Origin: Acanthosepion lycidas
Lineage: Eukaryota > Mollusca > Cephalopoda > Sepiida > Sepiidae
Assembly (NCBI GenBank): GCA_963932145.1
Contig: OZ010600.1
Location: 55,286,220 to 55,350,219, forward strand
DNA: 64,000 nt
Direction of reading: 5' to 3'
In this document: positions 1-11,552 of the stretch, one piece after another
How the letters are laid out: each line of letters begins with the position of its first letter
How positions within the stretch are numbered: the stretch's first letter is position 1
Made by a program: the position numbers and the translations under genes
Notes under the pieces: model-generated
Told to the model about the DNA's origin: nothing
Database searches by the model: none
Seen by the model: only the letters and a program-made list of their open reading frames with translations

Positions 1-420
1 GACCGAACATTAATTGCAAGAAGATAGATTATACGGTTGTCAACAAAAGGAACAACCCTCGAAGAATTAGAGATGTCAAAATCAAGCAAGTACATGAATT
101 TAAATTCCTGGTAATGTGACACTGAAAAGCTGAGGTACGTTGGAATAACGAATGATGCCTTCCAGAAGTTAAAGAAAGTATTAAGAAAATTTCGCTATAA
201 AAAAAAAAGAAAAGAATGCTGAACTGTTATATAGTATCAATCCTCCTTTATAATAGTGAATAATGGAGAATTTCCTCAAACACGAACTGAAGACATGCGG
301 CCACAGAGATTTAGTTCTCTGGAATGGTATTGAGAATAGCATATACAATACATATGAGCAACAAGAAAGTTTTAAGGAAAATAGAAGCAAAAAGGACACT
401 TAGAGTTGAAACACATAACT
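1..420 (+). mobile_element. RTE-like LINE fragment, C-terminal RT region
   Basis: Broken frames read the same product as other copies in this window: a DVKIKQV-type segment, then a degraded MLNCYIVSILLYNSE (the LNCYVISVLLYGSECW motif downstream of the RT core) and a TEI-to-SNKKVLRKIEAKRTL stretch. Several frameshifts and stops; cut by the window edge. The family is a non-LTR retrotransposon encoding endonuclease plus reverse transcriptase; this copy cannot code. The RTE assignment is from recognised motif style, not a search. Confidence 0.6.
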
Positions 421-424
421 AGCG

Positions 425-930
425 GAGAGATTGTTTTGCTTGTTTAACGGCAAATCAACACTTTATGGGTCATTTAATGCTTTAAAGTTTCAAGTAATAA
501 AATATGATATATGTTACTCAGCGTTTGTGTAGATATAATTACTAGAGGCGGTGATATGTGTATATTATGTTGTAGTTTTGTTGAAGTTATATTTTGGAAT
601 ATAGTTATTCTGCTTTCACACTTGAATACATGGTAGATGATACTCAGCTTTTGTGCATCTACATGTTTGTGTAGATGTAATTGCTAGAGGTGGTTATATG
701 TTGTAGTTTTGCTGAAGTTATATTTTGGAATACAGTTTGATTTCTTGAAGAAATTATAGGATATTAGATGGATTAATGTCATGAAAGTGTTCTTTCATAT
801 TGGTTGTTTGGTTGGTTGATTTTGTTTACCGGCGTATCAACACCTCTGTGGATAATTTAATGTCGAAATCTAAATATTTTTTAGATAATTTTATATTTTC
901 AGAGTAAAGGAATGGTTTTTAGATATATAT
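425..930 (+). repeat. Repeat A heads and a diverged direct duplication
   Basis: Two short matches to the head of interspersed repeat A (aacggcaaatcaac near 445; accggcgtatcaac near 828, followed by ggataatttaatg). Between them, 526-608 and 667-741 are direct copies about 141 bp apart, sharing gtagat-taatt-ctagagg and ttatattttggaat. No coding sequence seen. Confidence 0.45.
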
Positions 931-1034
931 TTTGTAGATCATAAAATGTATTTGTTGTTGTGTCCTCCCCCTAAAGAGTCTATGTTAGACTCTTCCGCCT
1001 ATTATAAGATTAGTAGGAGAGAAGGTCTTGGGGT

Positions 1035-1770
1035 GAACTATCGACCAGATTGTTCATCTATCGAACTCTCTGCTTTGGCAGAGAGGAACCCGGACAAAGC
1101 TATGACGAAGGGCAGAGTTTCGTCCGGGGGAAGCAAACAGGCCCTGAACCCGTTTAGGCGGGTTCTAAGGGAATATTTTTGGTCGAGCCTACGGGCTCGG
1201 AGAACCCACGGTTATCTCGGCCTTGTGACACATACATCCCTCGTGGTGTGGGCTGTTAAATATAACAGTCGAATAGATTGTTCAAGTGTCGAACTTTCTA
1301 CCTTGAGCAAAGAGGAACCCGGACGAGGCTTTGCCGAAAGTCTAAGTTTCGTCCGGGGAGGTAAACAGACCCTTAACTCGTTCATGCGGGTTCTAAGGGA
1401 ATATTTTTGGGCGAGCCTACGGGTTCGGAGAACCCATGCTAAACTCGGCCTTGTGCCACATACATCACTCGTGTGGGGGTGGGGGTGCTGTTAAATATTA
1501 ACAGTCGAATAGATTGTTTAACCGAGGCTGTGACTGTTCGCAGTTGCTGTATAACTCTCTGCCTTTGGGCAGACAGGAACCTGGACGAGGCTTTGCCGAA
1601 GGGCAAAGTTTCGCCTAGAGAGGTAGACAGACCCTGAACCCGTTTATGCGTCTTCTAAGGGAATATTTTTGGCCGAGCCTACGGACTTGGATGACCAACG
1701 TTAAACTCGGCTTTGTGCCATATCTACCCTCATGGGGACTACTAAATGTCAACAGTCGAATAGATTGAAC
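1035..1770 (+). repeat. Tandem trimer of a hairpin-rich repeat
   Basis: Three diverged units begin near 1041, 1267 and 1503 (226-246 bp each); a fourth start appears at about 1749. Each contains a ctctctgcc...ggcagagag hairpin, a ggacgaggctttgcc/gggcaaagtttcgtcc hairpin and a cgagcc-tac-gggctcg hairpin inside ggttct...agaacc. Related single copies occur at 3060-3330 (minus), 5645-5800 (minus, downstream of a LINE ORF) and 55797-55990 (minus). An ORF through the first two units is incidental. Confidence 0.7.
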
Positions 1771-1984
1771 GCTGGGTCAACCGACACACACTCACTAGTC
1801 GTGTAATACTCTTCTGATGTACTTACTGTTTAATATATATATCTGTAACAATTATTGTTATTTCTTTAACCATTTACTTGGACCACAAATTGGAAATTTC
1901 ACTATAAAAATGCATTTTTATATTTGTTTAATGTTGCATCTATTGTCATTTTGATATAAAATGTATTGTTGGTCGTTTTATTAT

Positions 1985-2335
1985 AAAAATGTACTGTCGA
2001 TTTTTGTTTGAGGGTTCACTATTTACCCATAGCTGGGACCCTAACAGGTGCTACCACCCCGGGTTAAGGTAGACTTAGGAACAACATCAATTAAGAAGTA
2101 ATTTTACTACAAATCGGTATTGTTGGTATTTTTTAATATAGGAATGTATTGATGGAAATATTAAAATCTATTTTTAGATTTTCATAGTGTTTTCTTTTTG
2201 TTTGGGAGTTTCGCTATTTACCGATAGCTGGGACCCTACTATCTCAGCTCAGAGGGGACCTAGGAACAACAAAAAGTAAGAGGTGGTTCCACTCTCCCGA
2301 TCAGAAGCCTTGCTGCCCGATATAGTTTTATCGCC
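1985..2335 (+). repeat. Repeat A, 3' half
   Basis: Carries the tail signature of repeat A: gctgggaccctaacaggtgc, a ctaccaccccgggt block, a gaggtggttc block and a run ending in the ccatacccCGGACG motif. Matches the tails at 28852-29450, 34180-34785 and 45283-45790. Confidence 0.6.
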
Positions 2336-2344
2336 ATACCCCGG

Positions 2345-2565
2345 ACGAATGAGGCAAGAAAGGTTGAAGAATTTGACGTTCACAGGACATTATTAAAGAC
2401 AGGTGAGACAGCGAGAAACAGCAAGTGACCTATCTAAAATCGTAAATGGATGGAAGAACAGGAACTCGGAGGGATAGTAAGACAAAAATTACTAAGAGCT
2501 ACAAATTGTGGAAAGCGATGATCGCCCGCCTTCTGGAAGAAGAAGATTCGGACAAGCCTGCTCAA
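2345..2565 (+). mobile_element. RTE-like LINE fragment, extreme C-terminus
   Basis: Frames read a degraded KWMEEQELGGIVRQKLLRAT followed by an MIARLLEEEDSD-like end, the same C-terminal pattern as in the fragment at 52880-53560 (ATKGRRLWRAMIVNILLRH). Short and non-coding. Confidence 0.5.
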
Positions 2566-3059
2566 CTTCACTGTTATCTTAAAATTTTTATCGTCATAAC
2601 TATCGACCTTCTTCACGTTGTCTTAAATAATAGTTTAGCAGACTATTATTTCTTACAGAGAAATGTATCTCTGCTCGTACTTCCTGAGGCTGACCTTAAG
2701 GGTCAGATAGAAGACAAAACAAGAAAGTCGATTTTGATTGGCTGAACGAGCGTGAGAACGATAGATAAAGAAAGGGTTTTCAGACAGTCGTGTCTAAAGC
2801 GTCGAACAATGTAGGCGTGTTTCCTCTTCGTGTCTGGAAACTGCTCCCCAGTGGAGGAGAAGAGCAACCTCACTGGCTAGTTAGAAGATGTATTCGTCGA
2901 CGTTAATAAACTAGATAAGTTAAAATTCACTGTGTTCTCTCACCTCTGTCCAAAACAACTGTTGTGACCAAGTAATTGGTTAAGCAATAACAAAACAAGA
3001 GGTTACAGATAAATAGTGGCGTATTGTACAGTAAATACAACAGAAGTGAGTTACACGAC

Positions 3060-3330
3060 TTGGGAGTGTGTGTCGGTTGACCAGCGTTCAGTCTATCACT
3101 GATAATATTTAACACCCCCCCACAAGGAATATATGGCACAAGGCCGAGTTTAACGTGGATCATCTGAACCCGTAGGCTCGGCTAAAAAAAACCCCGCAGA
3201 ATCCTCATAAACGGGTTCGGGTCTGTCTACCTCCCCGACGAAACTGCCCTTAGGCACAGCCTCGTCCGGGTTCCTCTCTGCCCAAGGCAGAGAGTTGGAC
3301 AGGAGCTGCGAACAGTCACAGGCTCGGAAG
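3060..3330 (-). repeat. Hairpin-rich repeat, single copy
   Basis: The reverse complement matches the trimer at 1035-1770: cagagag hairpin, gcctcgtccgggttcctc block, gaacccgtaggctcgg block and aaggccgagtttaacg block. This copy is isolated; no LINE ORF is recognised beside it. Confidence 0.6.
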
Positions 3331-3699
3331 AACAGTCTATATCACCGCCCGCCCTCCACCTCCGCCGAGGCTTACTTTTCTTACTACTTTATAGTAAGTG
3401 GAAGAGTCCACAATATCCTCATTACAGGGAAGACACCACAACAACAACGAACGATCACCGACCGGGAGAAGACGCGTGAAACAAGAATGCAACTATAGAG
3501 AGATCACCGTCGCCTCATGAGCCCTCCCACAAAGGGGCTATGCAACAATTGCAGGTTCACATTGTTGTACTCGATATTCTTCTCGGGTTTTTAGCAAAAC
3601 ACTTTATTCAATCAATGGGTCAGATTATTCTCATTCCACTTTCTATAATGAGGGGAAATAATTCATACCAATTAAGAGTCACCTGTCTTATTCACCTTC

Positions 3700-3800
3700 G
3701 CGCTCTTCGAAGGGGTGTAATGGTTAACAATATCAATTACGACTTAGTAGTGAGTTCGGTCCTCACTGCATGCTCCATACTTTCAGCCTTGTACCACATC
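3700..3800 (+). repeat. tRNA-like SINE head (putative)
   Basis: A box-A-like ggtgtaatggttaaca near 3714 is followed at roughly tRNA spacing by a box-B-like gagttcggtcctc near 3753, flanked by cttcgaagg. This is the layout of an internal pol III promoter in a tRNA-derived SINE. No clean cloverleaf, so not a tRNA gene. Confidence 0.35.
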
Positions 3801-3914
3801 TAAGCTATTCTTAATAAATTTTTATTGACCTCTGTTTTGTTTGTCTGTTTGTCTTTTTCTTCCCATAAACAAGAGTATATTTCCTTTCAGTACTATCGGA
3901 ACCAGGGACTGAAC

Positions 3915-4072
3915 TCTCTCTGTCTATTCCACTCCAATCATATATAATACCTATCACATCCAGATATCAATAGTGATAGATAGAGACAATGAATATAGTT
4001 ATAAGCAAACTGAGATAGATATATAGATATGAACAGACTGAGGTACATAGATAGATAGATATGGACAGACTG

Positions 4073-4127
<55 letters not shown>

Positions 4128-4218
4128 GAAAAGACTGTGATAGATGAATAGTTATGAACAAACTGAGATAGAAAGAAACAAACAAAGAAATAGTCTGAAA
4201 AAGATTGATATGAATAGT

Positions 4219-4261
<43 letters not shown>

Positions 4262-4347
4262 TGAAATATTTATGAACAAACTGAAATAGATATATAGATA
4301 TGAACAGACAGAGATACATGGATAGATAAATAGATATGAATAGACTG

Positions 4348-4396
<49 letters not shown>

Positions 4397-4411
4397 GATA
4401 TTAACAATCTG

Positions 4412-4448
<37 letters not shown>

Positions 4449-4450
4449 CG
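3915..4450 (+). repeat. GATA-rich array, intact paralogue of the 9.1-14.9 kb array
   Basis: (GATA)n tracts alternate with atgaacagactgag-type spacers. The non-repetitive start (tctattcca-tccaatcata) and the spacer aaagactgtgatagatgaat recur at 9088-9390, and the later part recurs at 14556-14862. This copy is uninterrupted, so it shows the array before the gypsy insertion at 9397. ORFs reading IYLSIYLS are microsatellite translation. Confidence 0.85.
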
Positions 4451-5640
4451 TACGTTTTCTCAACCCATTTTGCCCGATACACCTTTTTCAACATAAGTCA
4501 GGATTTCCATCCCACCCTCTTCCAAGAATGTCCAATTCTAAAGGTTCATTCCAAATAATATGCGTATTTTATTAAAAAATCTTCATTCTTTTCCCTATTA
4601 GTCCGTCTACATTTACTTGGGTTACTTTTGTTGTGTCAAAAGACACAAGAGCTAGCGGAAAGAAAACCCAGCCTGACCTCTCGTGTTGCGCTGACCGATG
4701 TACATTGCGGGTTGTAGCACCTTCGGCAGTTCGATAGTTAACATTTTGAGTCTACCAATCTGTGGCCACAATCTCCCCACCTCCACCGACCGACACTCTG
4801 AAATTCCTCTCTTGTGGAGAATTCCCAACTGGTTGAGAACCCTACTCGTCACATGGCCTAAGCATGGAAAACGGAATGAAACAATCGAATATAGGTTTCG
4901 CTTCAGAATTTGAGGACGACATCTGAAGATGGCCGGAGTTTAGCTGAAACGTTGTGAGTATGAGAAATAATATGGGCTTACTGATCTGTATAAGGCATGT
5001 GATGATGCTAATGCCGCGGCAAAATAAAGAAGAAAACTATGTCTCTTTCTAAATGATAGCGGGTAACTGCGATACACACTAATTCGATAGAAAATGACTG
5101 TCACTTTCTTGATGATAGTAATCTGCTTTCGTACGACTGCAAATATCACAGAAGGAATTAGAATTATTAAGTTTGACTAAGTCTGGAACAAGGCTACGGG
5201 GATGAGAAACAGCGAGTTTCGAATTCGTTACTAATGATCTACTACCCTTATTTGTGAACAAATAACCCTCAATAGGAGAGAACTATATCGTCTTGCAAGC
5301 GGTAAGTAGTTATGTTCCCTTCTAAACGCTCTCTCTTCTTTTTTGTATCATTTCACCCCAAGCAAGACAATAAAGCCACTAAGACGCAAGAGGGTTACTG
5401 AGTGTTGGAGAATATGACGAAAATAAACACTGTTAAGTAGAGAGAACAATAAATGTTGTAACCGAGAGACGGTTACTGAATAGAATAATCAAATGAAGGT
5501 TGGTAATGAATGATAATACTTAGGACAAGAACAACACATATAAGATTCGCCAGCGTTGCGCATAGAAGAAGTAGTGAAATGCTAGAAATGAGTCAAGTAG
5601 AGTTATTCAATGAATCTTCAGCTGCAGGATATCTATCAAC
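4450..5640. other. No recognisable gene
   Basis: Only short ORFs without family resemblance. A ctgaagatggccgg...ctgaaacgttg motif near 4930 resembles motifs at the ends of other repeats here, so part of this stretch is probably an unrecognised old repeat. Confidence 0.4.
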
Positions 5641-5644
5641 CGCC

Positions 5645-6480
5645 CTACGCGGTCAGATGTCGCACAAGGCCGAATTTAATGTAGCCAAAAATTCCCTGTA
5701 GACCCCGTATAAAGTGAGGTCAGGTAACTGTTTCCCGTGACGAAACTCTGCCCGGAGGTAAAGAGTTTGACCAGCACAGATGGAGACGAATCTCCAACTG
5801 CAGACCAACATACAGTATTTACTACTGAATTTATGCGAATGGGGACATATCCATTATCGTCTGTAGGTATGCTGCATCAATAAATGAACATGAATTAAGA
5901 CGCCAGAAGATACTGAATGACATTGCATTTAGATTTTTTAAGATCAAAGTTGTCTGCCCAGTAAGAAGCCGGATGTGAGTTTCGCAAGCGAGAAGTGCGA
6001 TCGAAGAAACTGTTAGCATAGAACTTACGGTTACATCTAGCCATCTCAACTGTAAAATGATGTGACCTTGCCGCCAATCTAGTACTGTGCTTAAAGTCAT
6101 AAAATCTAGGTACCATACAGGAAAGTCCTTCAGAACAATTACCATAAATGTAGTTGTAGAAAAGGCAGCTACATTACGGCGGTTGGAAAGTGACTGACAG
6201 GTCAGGACTAATAACATTGCAGATTCTTCATTGTATTTTATCAAGAACCTCTAAATATATAGCAGGAGCACCAAACCAGGTGTGGCAGCAATATCCAAAG
6301 CAAGGACAAAAGGTCGACTTATAAATATGTAAGAAGCTCCTGGAGAGAAATGTCTAGCACGACATAATGAACCAACTTTCCTAACAGCAGACATAGCAAA
6401 TGATTCACTATAATCTTTCCACCTCATGTCGGTGAAAAGCGTTAACCCAAGAAGGCACAATGAGTCACTATCCTAGAGGT
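5645..6480 (-). mobile_element. CR1/Jockey-like LINE 3' end with hairpin-rich downstream region
   Basis: The minus strand reads the C-terminal part of a non-LTR RT in broken frames: LGLTLFTDMRWKDYSES, RARHFSPGASYI, a short IKYNEES trace of the linker, then FYDFKHSTRLAARSHHFTVE, ARCNRKFYANSFFDR and SKCNVIQYLLAS before a stop near 5880. The frame is broken near 6245 and 6115. Downstream in the same orientation lie catacctacag...cagtatttac and then the hairpin-rich repeat (5645-5800), suggesting that the repeat is this LINE family's 3' UTR. The clade is my judgement; not coding. Confidence 0.65.
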
Positions 6481-7056
6481 TAAATTTCTATCTGTGGTTC
6501 GTAGTTAATATTATTTTATGTTGGCATTTTCTTATTTTCTTATTAAGGCTTCCATTATTTTTTATCTTCTTTTTTTTTTTACATGTGGATGAGGGTATTA
6601 TGCTTGTATTTTCTACTATGTATGTTTCGGATGCCCGTTAAGGAACTGTGCTACTAATCAAACCAAACTCATAATTACATTGGTCACACTACCACATGCC
6701 TATCCAGACGACTTACGTTACACCTATCTGACCACAACTCCATCAGAACCCTTTTCAAAACACACACACGAACTTACCAGATTTCATCCGAGCACGGCCA
6801 CAATGTGCTGAGCGTGTTCGGAAAATAAAACATCCCTATAACTCTAGATACATGCACACAACCTATACATCCAGTTAAAAAGTAAAAATCAAATCATCCT
6901 TGAAAATGGCTAAACGTATAGCCGAAAGCGCCGGAAATTACATAACATTTGGACAGTTTCTATACACACTGTGCCAAGAAAAGAAAACACCTGTTCGAAC
7001 ACAAGAAAAATTAAATAAAGAGCTTAATCGCACTACCTTATCTGTCGTCTTTAATG

Positions 7057-7058
<2 letters not shown>
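6480..7058. other. No recognisable gene
   Basis: AT-rich unique-looking sequence with a poly-T tract near 6570. The ORF at 6900-7106 runs into a (TA)n tract and has no recognisable domain. Confidence 0.3.
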
Positions 7059-7103
<45 letters not shown>

Positions 7104-7208
7104 TAAAATAAAATCCGTAGATAAGTAATCCAAGTAGATCCTATAAATATAAAATATTAAAACTGATCCACAAAAGAGAGCTCAATAATTTTTTTTTAAT
7201 TATAGAGC

Positions 7209-7419
7209 ATATAAGGGAATTACACTCAATGAGACCCAAACAAGTTACACCAGACAGATGGACATCTCGTTCTCGGGGAAAAAAATTCCCTGGAATTCGT
7301 CAATGCAAATACATGTTTAAAAAATTAAATTTAAATGTATTTTGCATTCGCAAGTTCCCCGAGAACGAAATGTCCATCTATATGGGGTAATTTGTTTGGG
7401 TTATCTTGATTGTAATTCA

Positions 7420-7426
<7 letters not shown>
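7209..7426. mobile_element. Hairpin (MITE-like) element bounded by (TA)n
   Basis: Long imperfect inverted repeat: the left arm (gagacccaaacaagttac, gatggacatctcgttctcgg) pairs with the right arm (ccgagaacgaaatgtccatc, gtttgggttatc). The loop is an AT-rich segment around 7285-7350. (TA)n tracts lie at 7058-7102 and 7423-7470. No transposase; the superfamily cannot be assigned. Confidence 0.65.
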
Positions 7427-7472
<46 letters not shown>

Positions 7473-7600
7473 TAATTTTATCATATAGAATAAACCATTT
7501 TGATATATGATAAAATTATAATAAATAGATAATTATCGCTCTACTATTGGTATCGAGTCCTAAAGTCCATTAATATGTATATATATATATATATATATAT
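7423..7600. repeat. (TA)n microsatellites
   Basis: (TA)n runs at about 7423-7470 and 7578-7600, separated by an AT-rich spacer with a short inverted repeat (tgataaaattat / ataattttatca). Confidence 0.8.
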
Positions 7601-7662
7601 GATCAACAAATGACATCTTTGCTTTTGTATATAAACACGCGCAAAAAAATAAATCCTACATT

Positions 7663-7697
7663 GCCTTGATAAAGTCCCTCAGAGGACGAAACACGAA
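7663..7697 (+). other. Degenerate hammerhead-like core
   Basis: ttgataaagtcc-ctcaga-ggacgaaac resembles a hammerhead ribozyme core (CUGANGA, a GUCC/GGAC stem II, GAAAC), with substitutions in the invariant CUGANGA box. Such motifs are known in Penelope-like retroelements. Activity is unlikely; noted as a possible relic. Confidence 0.25.
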
Positions 7698-8023
7698 TAG
7701 TTTTTTTCCTCTTGTCTCTTTTTATTCGTTTTCTCTCTTCTACAGATACATTCCATCTGAGAATATTTAGACGTTGTTATTATGGAAAACAGAAAAGCAG
7801 ACACACACGTAGTCAGAAAATAGTAATATATATGTATATACGCTCAAACACGCACACGCACACACATGGGTGCGCACACGGGCTTACGGTCATATTACGT
7901 TGAAACACGTGTTCTTGTACGGTTACAGAAGATAAGAAGTGAAAAGTTTTGAATATATTTACGTAGATTTTGAATAATGGTTGATTCATTTTTCTGGCTG
8001 ACTCATCTATTCATTATTTTCAT

Positions 8024-8805
8024 ATCTATCTATCTATCTATCTATCTATCACAATCTCTTCTTTATCTATCTATCTCAATCTGTTAATATCTACGTCTGT
8101 TAATATCTATCTATCTATCTATCTATCTATCTCAATCTGTTAATATCTACGTCTGTTAATATCTATCTATCTATCTATCCATCTCAATCTGTTAATATCT
8201 ACGTCTGTTAATATCTATCTATCTATCTATTTATCTCAATCTGTTAATATCTACGTCTGTTAATATCTATCTATCTATCTATCTATTTCAATCTGTTAAT
8301 ATCTACGTCTGTTAATATCTATCTATCTATCCATCTCAATCTGTTAATATCTACGTCTGTTAATATCTATCTATCTATCTCAATCTGTTAATATCTACAT
8401 CTGTTAATATCTATCTATCCATCTCAATCTGTTAATATCTACGTCTGTTAATATCTATCTATCTATCTCAATCTGTTAATATCTACGTCTGTTAATATCT
8501 ATCTATCTATCTATCTATCTCAATCTGTTAATATCTACGTCTGTTAATATCTATCTATCTATCTATCTCAATCTGTTAATATCTACGTCTGTTAATATCT
8601 ATCTATCTATCCATCTCAATCTGTTAATATCTACGTCTGTTAATATCTATCTATCTATCTATCTCAATCTGTTAATATCTACGTCTGTTAATATCTATCT
8701 ATCCATCTCAATCTGTTAATATCTACGTCTGTTAATATCTATCTATCTATCTATCTATCTATCTCAATCTGTTAATATCTACGTCTGTTAATATCTATCT
8801 ATCTA
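8024..8805 (+). repeat. Composite CTAT tandem array, 15 spacer units
   Basis: The spacer caatctgttaatatctacg-tctgttaatat occurs 15 times (about 8078 to 8763), separated by (ctat) runs of different lengths with a recurrent ccatct variant. Spacers are nearly invariant while the microsatellite part varies, giving units of about 43-60 bp. Confidence 0.9.
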
Positions 8806-8906
8806 TTAGGTTGGTGCAAAAATAATGACGTAATTATGTATTTTTTGACGTTAAAAAATACGTCAAAAAACGACGTTATGACGTCATTATTTTTGCACCA
8901 ACCTAA
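8806..8906. mobile_element. Mariner-type palindromic MITE
   Basis: A 101-bp near-perfect palindrome with TTAGGTTGGTGCAAAAATA termini flanked by TA on both sides. Termini and TA duplication match mariner elements and resemble the human MADE1 MITE. It carries a TGACGTCA palindrome in one arm. Inserted in the CTAT array. Non-autonomous. Confidence 0.92.
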
Positions 8907-9087
8907 TATCTATCTATCTCATTTTGTCCGTAACTATTTTGATCTATTCATTATCACTATTCATACCTATCTCTTTCAGTCTATTTCTATCCATTTATCT
9001 ATCTCAGCTTGTTCATAACTATTTATCTGTCTCAATCTCTTCACTATCTATTTAAGTCTATTGATGTCTATCTATCTCAGCCTGTTC

Positions 9088-9330
9088 AGATCTCTCTGTC
9101 TATTCCAGTCCAATCATATGTAATACTTATCACGTCCAGGTATGAATAGTGATAGATAGAGACTATGAATATAGATATGAACAGACTGAGGTACATGGAT
9201 AGATGGACAGATATGAAGATAGATAGATAGATAGATAATGAAAAGACTGTGATAGATGAATAGTTATGAACAAACTGAGATAGAAAGAAACAAACAAAGA
9301 AATAGTCTGAAAAAGATTGATATGAATAGT

Positions 9331-9373
<43 letters not shown>

Positions 9374-9392
9374 TGATTGATTTATGAACAAA
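9088..9392 (+). repeat. GATA-rich array, left part, split by the gypsy insertion
   Basis: Paralogous to 3915-4280: same tctattcca-tccaatcata start, same agactgtgatagatgaat spacer and same tttatgaacaaactg before the break. Continues at 14556 beyond the retroelement. Confidence 0.85.
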
Positions 9393-9396
9393 CTGC

Positions 9397-10787
9397 TGTG
9401 ACGTCCCCCCGGTGTCGCTGCGCCAAATGTGATGTCTGCCTGGTTGCGTCCGTCGTGCTATCCTGTCCTGTGACGACCAACTGGCTTGGTATTGGTCGCG
9501 GCACCAAATGTGACGTTCTAACCTTTTGGTGATTCGGATGGGAATCTGGTTAGATTCGGTATCAGCCTTGTCGTTCCCAGCTCGCTTCCAACGTCTGGTT
9601 ACCGAAGTAACTGCTTTGACTTCCAGTCTAACCTACCCACGTTGTGAATTGATCTTAGGCAGACAAAATCAATCAGTCGCTGGGCCGTAATGCAAGCCGA
9701 GTTCGAACAAGGGCGATATCGCACAAGTATATGTAAGAGAAAATAAAATAATAACTCGAAAAGTTCAAATGTGTTAAAAAAGGATAACAATATTTTATAT
9801 CTGGTTGCTGAATACAGGACTGCGTCTACTTCCCAACCCGCTATATGGATTCGTGACACTTTGTGTTTGTTAGGTGAGTCTTAACATCTTAAGTTGTTTG
9901 TTCTTTAAGAAACTGGTTCTTGGTGTATCTTCAGGCGATATTCGTAAAACTTGTTTTGGTGGTGTGAGTCTAAGTCGTTCTTCAAAAATAAATTGTTCTT
10001 GGCTAGAAGTTGAGTTCGGAATTGCGTGAACCTTAGTCAGCTTCTGTGATGTGGGTGCAACTTCAACTGCAAACTTTGAACTTAACTCAACTGCCTCCCA
10101 ACTGGAACTCGAACTGAACTGATTTTCGCTCGCTGCGACTTTGCTTATATGGACGCCGACCAAAACCGGGGTGGGCTTGTCGGGGTTTGAAGTTCCTTGA
10201 TAATTCTCAACCCACAATCCACTTATTTGGTTTTGGTCAGGAAAATTTTATTATTTTCCATTTTTGGAAGTCTTCTCGTCCCCCCACCTTCTTCTGTTCT
10301 CGTATTGGTATCTCACCATACCCTCAGAGGGTGTCAACGGGTTTCCCCTCTCTCTCACAGTGGCATCTCACACCTATCCCCTCACTTGGTGCCAACAGGC
10401 CTCCCCTCCTGCTTCATATGATTACCTCCGCCTGACTCTCGTTATCATTCAGCAAATGGGCGCTCAGCAGCGTGGGTGTGGCCAGACTAGCCTCGATTTA
10501 AAAATCTTGCTCCAAGAAAAAAAAATTTATCTTTTTTTTTTTTGCACTTTTCCTTTTCCTTCTTCTCTTCGAGGAGACCTCACACCCTAGACTCCTTATC
10601 TTTAACCGTATTACCTGGAATTCGTCAATTAGCTTTTCGCCAGCATCAAGTGGGTGGCCATTTAGACGTATTTACATTCTTGGTGCCAATTTCTGATCCG
10701 ATAAAATAATTTCGCCACCACAGCCAGTTTTCGACACAAAACAGATGTCTTTTCTCTCAATGATTTCTACATATAAACAAAGGCTTG
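9397..10787 (-). repeat. Partial 3' LTR of the gypsy element
   Basis: Collinear with 22244-23740 of the solo LTR but lacking the LTR's first segment (the equivalent of 14223-14551). Its 3' end carries repeated TGTGAC/GTCACA ends (+ coordinates 9397, 9428, 9509), two of them followed by a primer-site-like TGGTGCCG/TGGCGCAG sequence. ORFs inside (9870-10217, 10187-10590) have no recognisable domains. Confidence 0.8.
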
Positions 10788-10820
10788 TTTGTTCTACTGA
10801 GACTTGGGGTACTCCACCCT

Positions 10821-11552
10821 TCACAATCTCATCTTCAGCGGTAGTTCCTGCTCGACCTCTAACCTTCCTTCGGTGTTTAATTCCCGTTCAGGAGGTGTTT
10901 TGTCCTCTTCTTCTTCTCCTGATTCTTCCTTCTGTTTCGAGTCCGCGCCCTGGACGTCTTCATTATTTCTTGACTCGATGTCTAATTCTCTCCTGTTTCT
11001 TAGTCTTTCTTTGAACTGGGAAAGGGGTATTTGATCCTCTTCTTCCCACTCGTTGAACTCTTCATCTTGTTTAGGGTGCCTCTTTTTAGAGCCCTTGACT
11101 GCTTGATTGGATCTCTTCGTTTTTCTCTTCCTTTTCTTTGGACATGGAGGTGCGATGGTGACATCACAGGGTCTTCTCTGCACCCATTCAGGCAACGACT
11201 GAACGCCGCTGATCCCCGCCGAGGGGTCCAACTCCGTCACTCGGATCGCTTCGTCTATCTGGCCAAGTCGATCTATCTCTTCATTTTCCTCGGAATCTTC
11301 TTCCGTCTCCATTTCTTCCAGCTCAACCAGAGTTACCTTCCTTGTCCTTGCCTTCTTAGGCCTTGGTTCGCTCATTTCCAGGTTAGCTATTTCAGCCTTC
11401 TTCAGATCGTTGACATGGACCCTCCTTGCTCGTCCTGCCACTTGATCCCATATTACATATGATACTGGACCCGTCTGCTCTACTATCCGGTAGTACGGTT
11501 CCCATCTCTGGTCCAGCTTTCTGTTGGATTTTATAGTAGACAGGGTCTCCAA
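10821..11552 (-). pseudogene. Gypsy pol: integrase C-terminus and acidic/basic tail
   Basis: Open frame of 243 codons that continues integrase after a frameshift near 11515. The useful part begins at KLDQRWEPYYRIVEQ; GPVSYVIWDQVAGRARRVHV is the small beta-rich C-terminal integrase module (GPY/F-like), followed by a very charged tail rich in Glu and Lys (KKARTRK, KKRKRKTKRS, EEEDKTPPERE) ending just before the truncated 3' LTR. The tail has no domain I recognise and no clear chromodomain. Confidence 0.7.

Noticed and set aside
946..1494. 182-codon ORF as a gene
   Set aside because: It runs through two units of the hairpin-rich tandem repeat and has no domain or independent support.
3712..3790. 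tRNA genes (also near 28326-28385 and 59505-59575)
   Set aside because: Box A and B-like motifs are present but no cloverleaf or anticodon arm could be drawn; better explained as SINE or repeat promoters.
3938..4494. IYLSIYLS and YIYIYI ORFs here and elsewhere as membrane proteins
   Set aside because: They are translations of (GATA)n and (TA)n microsatellites.
10461..10787. The 0.3-kb repeats 10461-10787 and 13909-14222 as the true LTRs of an inner element
   Set aside because: They lack TG...CA ends and match the middle of the 2-kb LTR seen complete at 22244-24288; the outer ends carry the target duplication.
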